A DNA stretch of 36,695 nt from the NCBI GenBank assembly GCA_964415045.1, contig CAYPZL010000034.1, forward strand, positions 1 to 36,695, written 5' to 3'. The notes beneath the pieces are model-generated. The model did not search any database. It was not told where the DNA came from and saw only the letters and a program-made list of their open reading frames with translations. The stretch is from CAYPZL01 sp964415045. GTDB lineage: Bacteria; Planctomycetota; Phycisphaerae; Sedimentisphaerales; Anaerobacaceae. Made by a program: the position numbers and the translations under genes. Positions 34,301 to 36,695 of the stretch are shown in pieces. Each line of letters begins with the position of its first letter. Position 1 is the first letter of the stretch.

Positions 34301-36396
34301 CCTACGAAGACCGTGCCTATGGCGGTGCAGGCCGGGATGTGCTCATTGCCAACACCGGCGGTGACCGACTCATCGATTGGATCGGTGAGTTCAACTCCTT
34401 CCTGGTGCCGTTTGCACCGTTTGGCATGGCCACGGTGAGCCGCACTCTCCAGCCGCAACTTCCCGAGTATCTCTATAGTCTGTCTGAAAGCGATGGGGCC
34501 GATCCCACCCGCATCGAGGACGGCGGCGACCCGGCCCGCAACGGCGAGCCGTGGGGCGAACTGGGCCTTGTGCTCCAGAAAGATCCCAATTGGCATGACC
34601 AGACCGGCGCTCCCATCGACCCCCAGGCCGGGAACATCCCGGGCGGCAAGCGCGATGTCTTACGATCCGCAGATTTCAATGATGGCGAAAGCATCACCAC
34701 CTATGCCGATAGCGGTGTGTTCGAGGTGAAAAACGGCGTTTTGGGCGTCACCGCCGAATCCATCGGCGGTGATGCGGTGGCATTGTTTGATCTCGACGAT
34801 TATCTACCCAGTTACTTCGAGGTAACGGCTACCATAACGATGCAGAAACCGACCGGCGGATGGAAAGCCAACTCCTACATTATTTTCGATTACCAGAACA
34901 AATATGACTTCAAGTTTGCCGGTATCGACGCGTCGCGCGACAAGATCCAGTTGGGTCACCGCACGACCGACGGTTGGATCATCGATGCCGAAACACCTGC
35001 CAAGATCAAGCCAGGCGTTTACTACAATGTTCTCGTGGCGGTCAACGGTACGAATGTGACCGTGAGAGTGGACGGTACCGAGTACTTCTCGCACACCTAC
35101 GAGGCGCGCGTGGATGCGGGCGGTTGGGTCTATGGCCTCAACGATGGTATGGTCGGCCTGGGTTCCGACAATTCCCGAGGGACCTATGACAACATCGCCG
35201 TCCAGGTGCTTCCGCCTGAGTACACCTTCCAGGCCACCGAAGATTTTGAGGATGCCGAGCTCACCGTCCTCACCGTGCCCCAGAGTGGCGACTGGCAAAT
35301 GGCGGACGGCCGTTACGACGGAACACCTGTGATGGGTGATCGGGCTGTCAGTCTACTCGACATCGGTTTGTCTTCGGGCTTAGCTGCCAATTCCATCCTG
35401 GAAGTCGACGTGACCGTGAACACCGATGCTACCACAGGCGTTGTCTTCGACTATTATGGCCCCGGGGATTTCAAATATGCCGGTCTGTCCGCCGAAAGCG
35501 ACGCCTTGATCATCGGCCACTTTGTCAACGGCCAGTGGCTTGTGGACGCCAGTTTCGATTCCAATATCAAGTCCGGAATAGACTACGAGATGGCTCTGTC
35601 CCTCAAAGGGGCCGCCGTTAGTGTCTCTCTCAGGCCGGAGGGCGCCAAGAACTGGCAGGCCATGGTTGGGCATGTTTTCAACGCTGTGACTGTGGACGGA
35701 GATTTTGGTCTCTTGGCCAAGGAAGGTTCTGCCAGCTTCGATACGGTTACAATCCGGACCGACGATTCCGCCTTTCGGACAGAAGGTGACGCCCTGACGG
35801 CGGCCTCCTTGCCGGATGCTGTTGACGCGGGGACAATCCTGTCGGCAGACCAGCTCGACTTTGTCGTAGGCGCGGCTATTGACCGCCTGGCTGAGGGCTT
35901 CAGTCTGGATGCCACAATGCTGGCAGTATTGAACGACGGCATCAACTTTGAGGTTGCTGACCTTTCCGGCCTGACGATTGGCTGGACGGAAGGTGGCACG
36001 GTTCTGATCGACGACGATGCCGCCGGCTACGGCTGGTTCGTGGATGAGACCCCCGCCGATGACGTGGAGTTTGGTCTTCCGGGCGACAACGGCGAACTTC
36101 TGGCGGATAGCTTCAGTGATGCATTCGGCCAGATGGACCTTCTAACTGTAGTCATGCATGAATTGGGTCACGTGCTCGGATATGACGACCTGACCTCCGA
36201 GGCGGACGCTGGCGATATGATGTACGAGATGCTGACGAGCGGCACTCGCCGTACCGAGACTCGACTCGCAGTTGCAAGCGAAACCATTCTTGACACGACA
36301 ACCGCTTGGCCGGGCCTGAGTATTTCCAGGAATGGTCATCCTCAGTTCAGCGACTGGCATTCCGAGTGGCTGCAACGTCATACGCTCTTGCCCTGA
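13366..36396 (+). CDS. giant LEPR-XLL surface/secreted protein with RTX-like arrays and C-terminal metzincin-like domain
   Basis: One uninterrupted frame encodes 7,676 residues, strongly acidic and rich in Gly, Asp and Thr. On reading it through I find a single Cys (C2794). Order of parts: arginine-rich start and LEPR-XLL motif (1-40); small RTX-like array (377-404); long beta-rich region with repeated amphipathic strand modules (about 600-2300); EF-hand-like loop (2841-2852); RTX-like array (3006-3095); Asp/Gly-rich beta repeats (to about 4080); Calx-beta-like stretches (about 4090-4180 and 4715-4830); modules of about 100 residues, clustered at 4940-5986; interrupted RTX-like array (about 6254-6994); two concanavalin-like domains (7101-7471); and metzincin-like HELGHVLGYDD (7598-7608). 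There is no classical Sec signal peptide. The LEPR-XLL N-terminus and the neighbouring adaptor, channel and SecA-like genes suggest a dedicated export route. Likely roles are adhesion, calcium-stabilised surface structure or polymer degradation; none can be decided here. Confidence 0.92.
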   Translation: MSALRTLRRRMRRQTSPRQQQTAPAIELLEPRLLLSADLGTLSLAEPLLVDLSPELHDVSLRVAETDGDQTVQVVDGVGVVQAERALEQISEIIVEGTPATDDTLRIDYGTGDISVPVTFNGGEGGLDTLRGPLADSTWQITGPDSGQVEGIQFNDVENLTGAPDNEDTFVFQDGGSLTGMVEGGEGGFDTLVTQGGANASIVVEYTGPDSGTILLDGNVIAYAGLEPVLIDVAAGADITYNLPSASDNLELRLVSGNSFIVDSLNGTFEDTTFTDPGSSATITINLGDGNDTISLTDLETLDAALEIYGGTSGTDTGTADKVKATQDANITLADASLTVGSKSMTLGGFELGELTGGDSINTLDASAFTGDVTLRGEGNNDILKGGAGDDTLIGGAGNDKFVFADGWGTDTVDAGAGTDTLDFTGFTGTLSLSGTTFTGDGNQVSQTDPAEMIDVTLSVAEQTAFITDGLNALVDRIVGTETIDALGSYGLLGNLLPLISFITGDSGPNGASLGSILGIGDIFEYLQTHLNGATTTTLSDLVAAFESFTGQSISNNDFDPDTFDMGDITGLGASGIEARYEADPGGAVVIYLAFDLGGSQSTSFDLNLGTEAEALGVVVDTDIDLEISFDFEMELGLEIGSTPEFFVETAELGVDVSAEIPDLDASVSVGFLEAEIVDGSISMEGGLSIALNDPTPGDSRITISDLAESLTPSLVTFTPDVPATPFDASLPLTINAAGLDSGMLGDLAGAAIELSYPTVPEGIFSGEFPVIDQILSTAGVDLLDFSNITPTDIIGMLGQIMSALSGLGESDLLDVSIPFTDITVGKLLDYGTSFKREVLDPLFASGDAFKPDNTGDGIPDFTFGSVQDLALQLASALGITVEAAFDQLDQELTYTFNWSSALSLGGATIATTQEGGGGNDEEQTVTIPDSALSFRLGYEDEEGNINFTGELTHDPNMDDDDAAAMLDAALEVLPGLNTHPDNVSVARAGNVYTVTFQENLANTDVPEFVSGLPLAFGESLGEFAGVEASAVIEALASITANMTFGIDLSGNSVIEITPAVYQPKTGEIDVLTVVDGGLDLGGGDYSDEQVTVTVNALEGETFRLAYRYITATPGSENFVLTAPIAVGAPATGAGSVQNALAALSGIAVADIDVDKTGNVYTITFQNGLADKDVELASDDGILSSAATFNLTVTNDGASTPFIDDLPITIAPDDSIASLEELAENVEAAIEAALHAAGLTLGFSKIELTSSSASKTAPHDSLLESQNDIGFKLVFNDGAGDGDPNDEVVSNGKLMQRQLMVGNGNPDGGAGTIGHVAEKLQAAIAEALERINDSRTAPADIVITVGNSGGHLTFNATGLQSGESISIKLAPIITASAGGGRISLFAPSVSVIPETGDYYTASQVVDRTLRVDITNAYSNTAFTELGLASTPTQFNGQLNNDVTFTLVINGDEYPVTLLQSATTGNGSIDDLVDQLQGAVEDALPVDLDSMIEVYRLHPDGNRIGIRSKPDGGGTDVESMSMIVSGDETTNGAISDLGFESTEGTTPLTERAVATEFFLQDVSLTGVATLNIPDARLAASIGFLGIEATGSGLITANAGLALKNPLVSPGDPLENRVDFDVLFNALSDSKYFYNSTETGGTVEDPATGVLDASLGGEIGFHLDIAPTGVISGIDGATATADLSLVISDWLESAPTAEDLEFNFAGPDWDEIFSRFQEFSFDDIIGALQQLLQMLRSLEGSGGGAIANVLNYKWPLVDRSLSEIVDFAADWADRIEALISDPSGSLQELAVALADIFDIPYDIGPNGELFEAGTTTLLDILEFIPYDDSTPELAATTGVLDFNFDLGIGAELNRPFSLDLADAGLPSWLNNLVGVSASGNLDVSADVNLALRMGLDLFGDDKAFFLYTGDEGTKLTASASAAGYDLDFTAQIGPFAIFVIGGSAELSAELEVGLANYDGSLSPYAGPENKGRFKLIGLEDGDLTTDLDDIGSYLEVQDFQKDGGSDTDSVFISGEGEVSLPLFIGTVDNPVPLDFLGSDPGNNNTLHAEIDFVEALDDDSDNGIEVTLPSDLFSALENLELPSLFTLLADPSIVVDGLDRVLLSLQEAVSGQILGIDLPLISDYLKDNPVANFIGGFRGDFLTPLAKTIRENNLNIEGLVDLVSGTIEDVFSGLGLLESPLALELYDAGGSLITGSGPGGIYNLANYLVAQSMEFKFDIGQTLTFATDDISFDLGVPLLGLEADIQPRVTLDWGLEFGFGLDVEDGFYFVTGDDDLGTIADDELSLSLVVDFGSTSVELSGNIEAADLAEVLADMNGISSADVTRTGTEGDPNWVYNVTNVVTDDFDLNDMFVLTGAGVTISGVTSNSFTLTVPQGTDFRLAGKPAGANGRLLFLALKVLDGVSTDEDDVPDEFTQLYIHGGLDIVDPSDTPDGRLTFAEISRSSFGEIVKPSIEGGADLRLDAEVDFSTISENLSEVLPSITTDIYLDWDIGYNPGLPVEFDAPSVMLADISLDMGSFISDFAGPILDGVKEILEPFEFLIGPDGFFNMRIPLLSDLMGTTITGKDLIAIFAPEYSPYVVGFLDFVEQLYFLIDLVEDATAEGNVIINLGDMIITDTAHNYQMEDPENPGEYIPTPEFAGILGDLGSIFDLGLSDPTEPGVNLDDVRQAFEGAEETINGLTQSSSGTEGTAGSTFSSSLDEDDDHDYFRFPILDASNIFKLLMGQNVSLVEIDLPELAFEFFYRQEVPVWGPIVATFGGGVGGGIDIDFGYDTKGLYQFMDTWNPAYLLNGFYLCDLDENGSDVREGWLNAMIAVGAGISIGPVKAGAEGGIEFTVDFNLSDLDGDGKVRIDEMAGNIVANGYNPLAIFDVSGLVEFFLRVYAEIDLVLFTLEFEYEFLRLELFSFEIPFERPAILATQNGGDLTINIGPNASGRLQGNTDDIAETVYVKSSGDAVVVWSDQFNVNETVASISPFTDVKKIIVNGGAADDYINLEGLSGSIEVEVHGGEGNDTIIGGPGEDTLYGDGGADEIWGRGGADVIDGGPGDDIELHGEGGSDTIMGGGGNDVLYGEGEDDTLIGGLGDDQLVGGAGNNTYDLADFGSLETIDAGDNDTLSFMDKPQNLTFFITETSITAGFSQIEGTTGLQLADYENQTIVNNAVNVVEIIGSDYNDTFHVWGTPAALTLDGQKGNDRYIFYTGSTTINATVDDRTIFDDDDGSPSNPWNEDVIEIVDQGDVADVTLPSEGYIADDITITSSMITMGGSQTVYYEAPSETPVSDPEDERNVLRIKVKSGGENDNVTVASTASTVPVRIEGGSDDDIVTVGDPSHGVDNILGFMRPGLNTPFGLGPVVLVGGGDHDTVIIDDSADSSDNVGNMTAFLEKRLGFEEWVEVGVVTGLDMQLKMDVTDNDIYDPEVIDNRVEFEGFEVVDVRLGTGDDDFVIGGEFDLGKVSPTGGQASDLMLVTTEFPKSRLVALLDTEAPELGPDPDGDGIKEIVYTISGMTVVNGGPGVDDIRVLETQVLEQVASPVITIAETAAGVRGVSGEEVHLEIGSEVGYFVLEFADQSLDDTDPSGDDTVPGAEQTVVLPYTVTDTELEDALEALRLVGGATYRPSVTGSNGVFDITFHEANGDLPDLLAYDTRLLVAGGDGDDEISIQSIDQPTYVQGGNVLNDPLVTDDNDTLYVNVKITSGGVEPASTPEGYDGIPPAKAEENGVNAPLTIDGGEDGDKYYAYLFGGEANSQINLFDSGLSTDDSSIVFGTEASDMFLMRAAVALDGLAFVAMIKPAVRPLELEGDDRPLPPEQTLFDVERINYRDTLDSMQIFALEGDDVFGIDDTRLNMEIYGGEGEEFFQIGQLYKSRRNAVAGVPYADAFTTLETTRGYLSNGISKAMKIYGGEDNDEFVVYHNLAPLVLYGDAGDDSFLIRAFALVGSQEDLRERTDVSGGAGADLIRYAVNAPVNIDGGDGFDTVIVIGTEFNDDFVVTENGIYGAGLNIQFVRVETVELDGDAGDDRFFILGTHAGILTKITGGLGSDTFFANGPTPDVVSNDLLGHSGLISHSVDSDDPEFSGIKVEGISANVGDDDEPFVRITVTDGTSVVSQVDEGELDAYTVVLTRKPENGAKVIVTSYAPTGVKFDDSSIVPGVDMGDDNDSIALTFTGSNWYIPKVVYFRAYQTGGTAITRTAKGGTIASGGDGQNARQTLVVSGTEGSFKLKSTDSDIGGTWTTDAITFDIRGDGKLDGYDFDALDKDAELDNLKDAIAAAINAKLGSLSGPSGAITAEVTRARSTFFIEFLNTADVTYTIDELEVVEEAITFNDIVGTASAFITHDVTLSDESGAGDDAIRNLYVQGTVAAQREGRVTVQYDSGDSAKQILNFNATDGNFKITMYAGSSDEVGQTSEEMLFYPLESDKVMATIDVALKALAGSAYEGITQLADFVYEVEFDSVVELLEVDDSNLTWGERTLRVLGGLPEFILDPDGDGNWLENPDENPGETPYEVNMLRGATVKVTQGAGIGQTRLIIANDANTITVANPWIEALDDTSRIEILRYEGVVLPATMVDIVGDDANAIDLRETGGETVVFEAPEVHGFSGSGDTAVELVDAVSVSLTADPDPGNLEDVTLTIDSLDAYGNQQLFYAIYDGAAYQAVDSLEFSSDELEANAWNKAQTLYVFGYDDTLTEGFHKSVLSLTADSGYTHGSELLEVSNSVVVDIADNEVALAMVLESDNSTDVVETGNFFNDGSVPADDVFLNNAADDTYQIVLSKAPTENVTVNLFADPTRTQRGAGLLGIRAYDPEVVLDAGSLLFTTSNWSDAQLVTVTAADDDKVDGMDSKSFPTMFDQVNKIEGPLVITGGISEDRSADLEREPIYLPYESNYKKSIGTVQEVPEGYDESYTLTIDLDEIIEGETIVDTRRQGGSAGVVTVATNVNGDPGESVQEIQLLTVDAVSGQFTLTLNGTDFSDPITYDPKNPAATATAIQTEFNDIDGGSGPQIKVEEAGSVFIITFQDTKDHELIQVADVPAPNELTRTGVEVTGSVDEQILTVYGNAGILKLELSGVGTTGEIAFSPDNPLVVQADVIESALKLLDPAIEVSGSGSTYVITGAAAAILEAPGTSLRVDEVQTLTINASSGEFALTLDDTSANTTTSLGSEVSAEDLQKALLALDAIDSVTVVKDENDPFYTIIMEGAPGHENLAQLEVVDAALEEDRLKRTVKEALETQLDTVIESPEDLKTYTLEITRGDAKNKFRIVIGGSDPDDPASPADALTTVEISRPWEAGLKDEIPSLDPGESEFTMEKTNPNLLVDENEETDFFFMNDTDNVTDTDELPTANLYVTPDRLTGLGMAEDQLVGGRPTEGGIRYTGLEELIINLGPGDNLIEIFDTQPGATTIHSGDGQDEFNVRNVSGHTFLHGGAGADIVNVGDESLLSGINALLTVTGDVPQAVALTLGKGSPYDPVAMVNGVDEIQQVTVDATGGTFKLGFIVDGVRYFTEAMAHNIEDNSGNGTPSMEDALQAVIDAAFSDRATGDDVSVTRGGNVYRIEFINGMGEQDVPLLEVNDTADADDLLHVGLTMEKPAEFYDGDVLNIDNSADDADSQAVLTQTSLTGLGMGDLGTEGTSFNEIQTLRLDATGGTFELGIEGAAPAITSGDLDFDITAEELDDVLETMYFAYLNQQRVLAGKDEFAAGDVSAGLVEVAQNDDVYVIRFVGLLSNADVAQLTVDGSGLTRNDELPGGDVVTPQGLAETATRVDGITSGAQNEIQEFTITADGGTFTLAFPDTDTENVTEALPFNATRADVQLALEALPAIVPGDVFIIRTETDPNTVEFTIEFIGELSSTDVAEIIVDGSALTLTTGDASASVETLYPGLDTGLNDVQVLTVNATAGTYRLEMYLPAVDKTLMTAALPFDADSEQVRRALQHELARELNGLNDGADLYRTREAFKSDFSVMRTGNTYIIGFQGVTRQLDGGEGVSLIKVIGDDDFDASGGAEILTRMDGINYYGFEQVNIDFGSGDDVLNVQGTSTGSYRLDVETDHAATNISLADGDDRIFISSNADLDVNTDKTTAGQPDVFEFLTGDLDAISGNLNLDAGEGRHRLLVSDEAATEGDDSIRISDVIETPTGGGEFDDTAATEIQIQGMAFGDITYGADPEADFFDGIIYWTGSGGDTINIDGTHVRPGERTTTILNTGLGDDHVTVDLADEGEDGFFVLHTMGGAETESPVDPTLADGVDDPSDNDTVRAAESTLPLIILGGLGDDDIIAGKNEDVVFGDFGRVQYLDGEGELVAVFGFGGRGDMISSQIIDPTWVISRDLNLGGVDILEGQEDDDILIGGPGGNSIGDYIDGDTGDDLIFGDAVRLFRRDTVVGSLGDITNPRFRTLSDDHIYTRSDTDGVGGDVSGAVLVDSIWRDYRNNPLTDPVAAWTEYEIIELYHTFDMENYEIQTGVVTDLSNSFGEDYIAGGAGHDVIFGQLGNDVIQGDGAIESAVGSEGITLNRIPAAQAGLDPYGAQRVANGTIDLTPTLNAARKTLDVNPSFEAASDGDDYIEGNGGDDVIFGNLGQDDIIGDNSSLFTLDDYEERLPAGSDIIFGGAGTDIGRNDIGDATIDADGVITVDPTGHARDADVIAGDNANMYRLVGTGSVDGGGFLEFNYDQDGDFEDRGDLRIIPRAVELLDYTLGGSDFDPASAADDIGAADEIHGESGDDFIYGMVANDVLFGDGQDDDLIGGWGADWISGGTGQDGVLGDDGRIFTSRNSNVGEPLYGVDGFANNEMDLYIDTPGKMQQEVINVEGELKKTVDLTPFNLTETGQPDDVYDEPEYADDIIYGGMGSDFLHGGGGDDAISGAEALPEYFAAPINPGDVLRFGDHSRAGEFFDYNEYEALVKMDPFLLNFDETEGVYREGGTIPKVTGNQDPNYGPVYDDGADKIFGDLGNDWLVGGTGRDNMYGGFGNDLLNADDDLTTNGGLNDQPDTHPTYEDRAYGGAGRDVLIANTGGDRLIDWIGEFNSFLVPFAPFGMATVSRTLQPQLPEYLYSLSESDGADPTRIEDGGDPARNGEPWGELGLVLQKDPNWHDQTGAPIDPQAGNIPGGKRDVLRSADFNDGESITTYADSGVFEVKNGVLGVTAESIGGDAVALFDLDDYLPSYFEVTATITMQKPTGGWKANSYIIFDYQNKYDFKFAGIDASRDKIQLGHRTTDGWIIDAETPAKIKPGVYYNVLVAVNGTNVTVRVDGTEYFSHTYEARVDAGGWVYGLNDGMVGLGSDNSRGTYDNIAVQVLPPEYTFQATEDFEDAELTVLTVPQSGDWQMADGRYDGTPVMGDRAVSLLDIGLSSGLAANSILEVDVTVNTDATTGVVFDYYGPGDFKYAGLSAESDALIIGHFVNGQWLVDASFDSNIKSGIDYEMALSLKGAAVSVSLRPEGAKNWQAMVGHVFNAVTVDGDFGLLAKEGSASFDTVTIRTDDSAFRTEGDALTAASLPDAVDAGTILSADQLDFVVGAAIDRLAEGFSLDATMLAVLNDGINFEVADLSGLTIGWTEGGTVLIDDDAAGYGWFVDETPADDVEFGLPGDNGELLADSFSDAFGQMDLLTVVMHELGHVLGYDDLTSEADAGDMMYEMLTSGTRRTETRLAVASETILDTTTAWPGLSISRNGHPQFSDWHSEWLQRHTLLP
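13441..13482 (+). other. LEPR-XLL motif, candidate export signal
   Basis: Residues 26-39 read IELLEPRLLLSADL, the hallmark of the LEPR-XLL domain found at the N-terminus of many giant repetitive bacterial proteins. It is preceded by a cluster of basic residues (RTLRRRMRRQ, 5-14). The position is where an export signal would be, yet there is no hydrophobic core of Sec type. That it acts as a targeting signal is inference. Confidence 0.85.
14494..14577 (+). repeat. RTX-like nonapeptide array 1
   Basis: Residues 377-404 contain three to four units of the GGxGxDxLx type (GGAGDDTLI, GGAGNDKFV), followed by GWGTDTVDAGAGTDTLDF. Such repeats fold as calcium-bound parallel beta-rolls in type I-secreted proteins. 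This is the shortest of the three arrays and lies closest to the N-terminus. Confidence 0.75.
15238..20282 (+). repeat. repeated amphipathic beta-strand modules
   Basis: Four segments share a pattern of long alternating hydrophobic/acidic strands: about 15238-15450 (DLEISFDFEMELGLEIG, then SVGFLEAEIVDGSISMEGG), 18040-18240 (AASIGFLGIEATGSGLITA), 18868-19230 (LDFNFDLGIGAEL, then ADVNLALRMGLDLFG) and 19999-20280 (LDWGLEFGFGLDVEDGFYF). Helical stretches such as DIIGALQQLLQMLRSLEG separate them. The pattern VGFLxxEI.. / IGFLGIEA.. followed by a Gly turn recurs. I do not know a named fold for these modules. Confidence 0.5.
16129..16914 (+). repeat. first two copies of the ~100-residue module
   Basis: Copies at 16129-16410 and 16627-16914. 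Each opens with a strand like EEQTVTIPD or DEQVTVTVN, continues with a strand containing FRLGY or FRLAY, then a helix that pairs AALDAALEVL-like or VQNALAALSGI-like residues. It ends with GNVYTVTFQENLANTDV or GNVYTITFQNGLADKDV. The shared ending is nearly identical in the two copies. Confidence 0.7.
21886..21921 (+). other. EF-hand-like calcium loop
   Basis: Residues 2841-2852 read DLDGDGKVRIDE, a canonical EF-hand loop with Asp at positions 1, 3 and 5, Gly at 6 and Glu at 12. About 45 residues upstream CDLDENGSDVREG looks like a degenerate partner and contains the only cysteine. The loop lies inside a beta-rich region before the second RTX-like array. Confidence 0.65.
22381..22650 (+). repeat. 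RTX-like nonapeptide array 2
   Basis: Residues 3006-3095 form about nine to ten uninterrupted Gly/Asp nonapeptides (GGEGNDTII, GGPGEDTLY, GDGGADEIW, GGGGNDVLY, GGLGDDQLV), the most regular array of the protein. The DNA is correspondingly repetitive (GGCGGC and GACGAC blocks). Calcium-driven folding outside the cell is the known role of such arrays. Confidence 0.85.
24001..26763 (+). repeat. three diverged copies of the ~100-residue module
   Basis: Copies at about 24001-24310, 25972-26313 and 26488-26763. They keep the outline strand (ARQTLVVSGTEGSFKL, AKQILNFNATDGNFKI), helix (LEDALEALRLVGG) and closing strand (GVFDITFHEANGDL, FVYEVEFDSVVELLEV), but are clearly more diverged than the C-terminal cluster. 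Confidence 0.55.
28183..31323 (+). repeat. cluster of seven ~100-residue modules
   Basis: Seven copies start at 28183, 28489, 28735, 29764, 30235, 30649 and 30991 (residues 4940-5986). The shared plan is: (N/D)E(I/V)Q-x-LTVDATGGTF-x-L, a variable hairpin, LPF(N/D)A, a helix such as RADVQLALEALPAI, a variable strand, NTYIIGFQG or DVYVIRFVG, and DVAQLTVDGSGLT. Copies 1-3 are nearly back to back. A Gly/Asp-rich insertion of more than 700 bp separates copies 3 and 4. The module resembles repeats seen in other giant bacterial surface proteins, but I cannot name a family with certainty. Confidence 0.75.
32125..34347 (+). repeat. RTX-like array 3, interrupted by beta-hairpin insertions
   Basis: Residues about 6254-6994 contain many GGxGxD-type units (GGLGDDDIIAG, GGAGHDVIFGQLGNDVIQGDG, GNGGDDVIFGNLGQDDIIGDN, GGMGSDFLHGGGGDDAISG, GGTGRDNMYGGFGNDLLNAD). 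They do not run on. Each small block of two to three units is followed by 30-80 residues of non-RTX sequence that often begins with an Asp and a bulky residue (RLF, RIF, NANMYRL). Confidence 0.75.
34666..35775 (+). repeat. two tandem concanavalin-like (LamG-type) domains
   Basis: Copy 1 (about 34666-35217) and copy 2 (35230-35775) share the order DFNDGES / DFEDAEL, GVLGVTAES / GRYDGTPVM, a strand pair, ANSYIIFDYQNKYDFKFAGI / TTGVVFDYYGPGDFKYAGL, KIQLGHRTTDGWIIDAE / ALIIGHFVNGQWLVDAS, IKPGVYYNVLVAVNG / IKSGIDYEMALSLKG, and MVGLGSDNSRGTYDNIAV / DFGLLAKEGSASFDTVTI. The layout fits a jelly-roll carbohydrate-binding or LamG-like domain. Ligand binding cannot be judged. Confidence 0.7.
35805..36279 (+). 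other. C-terminal metzincin-like zinc protease domain
   Basis: HELGHVLGYDD (7598-7608) fits the metzincin pattern HExxHxxGxxH/D with Asp7608 as third ligand. GDMMYEML (7616 on) supplies the Met of the Met-turn about ten residues later. Upstream, TIGWTEGGTVLIDDDAAGYGW makes the edge strand expected before the active-site helix. The domain is small (about 150 residues) and ends some 55 residues before the stop. It could process the giant protein itself or attack external protein. Confidence 0.72.
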
Positions 36397-36419
36397 AGAA
36401 GGGCGTGATCGAACGCAAC

Positions 36420-36445
36420 CGCCCCAGCGTTAGTTTGCTGGGGCG
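36420..36445 (+). terminator. hairpin after the giant gene, possible terminator
   Basis: CGCCCCAGC (36420-36428) pairs with GCTGGGGCG (36437-36445) over nine perfect base pairs with loop GTTAGTTT, 24 bases after the stop codon. No T-run follows on either strand, so intrinsic termination is uncertain; it may only protect or delimit the transcript. Confidence 0.45.
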
Positions 36446-36600
36446 CTGGGGCAAGAGGAGTCCTTATCGCCGAGCACGTGCAGGGTGCTCCCGGGGGCTC
36501 GTTCGAGAAGTTACGGATCGACAGGCCGGAAACCACCATATCTCACAATCTGACCAGCGATGCTCGAACCCACGGCCGGGAACTGAAGCCCTAATACGGA

Positions 36601-36695
36601 TTAGGAAAAATTCGTAGGCGGTATCCATTGGGTGCGACAAATCGAACAGAGTTGCTCGGGCGTCAGTTGATTCCAAGCCTTGCCGCAGGTACGGA
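36601..36695 (-). CDS. possible C-terminal end of a converging gene with a Cys-rich motif
   Basis: Read from the right edge on the minus strand, 30 codons are open to TAA at 36603-36601. The peptide RTCGKAWNQLTPEQLC, then SICRTQW, has three Cys in a spacing that recalls a small zinc ribbon. It is too short to assign, and the rest would lie outside the window. The gene would converge on the giant gene, with the hairpin at 36420-36445 between them. Confidence 0.28.
   Translation of the reverse strand, partial: RTCGKAWNQLTPEQLCSICRTQWIPPTNFS

Overview
The window comes from a Gram-negative bacterium, since it encodes a TolC-type outer-membrane lipoprotein and periplasmic adaptors. Base composition is fairly GC-rich by eye. 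A LEPR-XLL giant protein, a GHL15-type putative glycoside hydrolase and an IS66 remnant would fit Planctomycetota or related environmental lineages. No rRNA or other taxonomic marker is present, so this placement is a low-confidence inference.

Layout. (1) 1-1689: a possible gene tail cut by the left edge, then a secreted GHL15-like putative glycoside hydrolase. (2) 1841-2953: a mobile-element scar in which the N-terminal part of an IS66 transposase is joined, in the same reading frame but across a stop codon, to the catalytic domain of a tyrosine recombinase. (3) 3472-9944: a tight plus-strand operon of four genes: a DUF3467 protein, a membrane-anchored HlyD-type adaptor with a large GAF-like cytosolic region, an M50 metalloprotease-like/HlyD fusion with many membrane segments, and a short SecA-like ATPase. 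(4) 9922-12641: a minus-strand pair (HlyD adaptor, then TolC-like lipoprotein) whose far end overlaps the secA-like gene tail to tail by 23 bp. (5) 12642-13365: a divergent control region with a good sigma70-like promoter for the minus-strand pair and a long, structured leader for the plus-strand gene. (6) 13366-36396: one 7,676-codon gene for a giant acidic, almost cysteine-free surface or secreted protein. (7) 36397-36695: a hairpin and the possible end of a converging gene.

The central observation is that regions 3 to 6 look like one export system. The giant protein has a LEPR-XLL N-terminus (LEPRLLL at residues 29-35 after an arginine-rich stretch), RTX-like calcium-binding arrays, at least twelve copies of a module of about 100 residues, two tandem concanavalin-like domains and a C-terminal metzincin-like site (HELGHVLGYDD). 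Around it lie an outer-membrane channel, three HlyD-type modules and an ATPase, which is nearly a type I secretion set, but no ABC transporter is present. The energy-providing protein encoded here is SecA-like, lacks the usual SecA C-terminal half-domains, and follows directly after a polytopic M50-like membrane protein. I infer a dedicated SecA-like/M50-HlyD/TolC route for LEPR-XLL giants. This rests on gene context and motifs and is not proven by the sequence.
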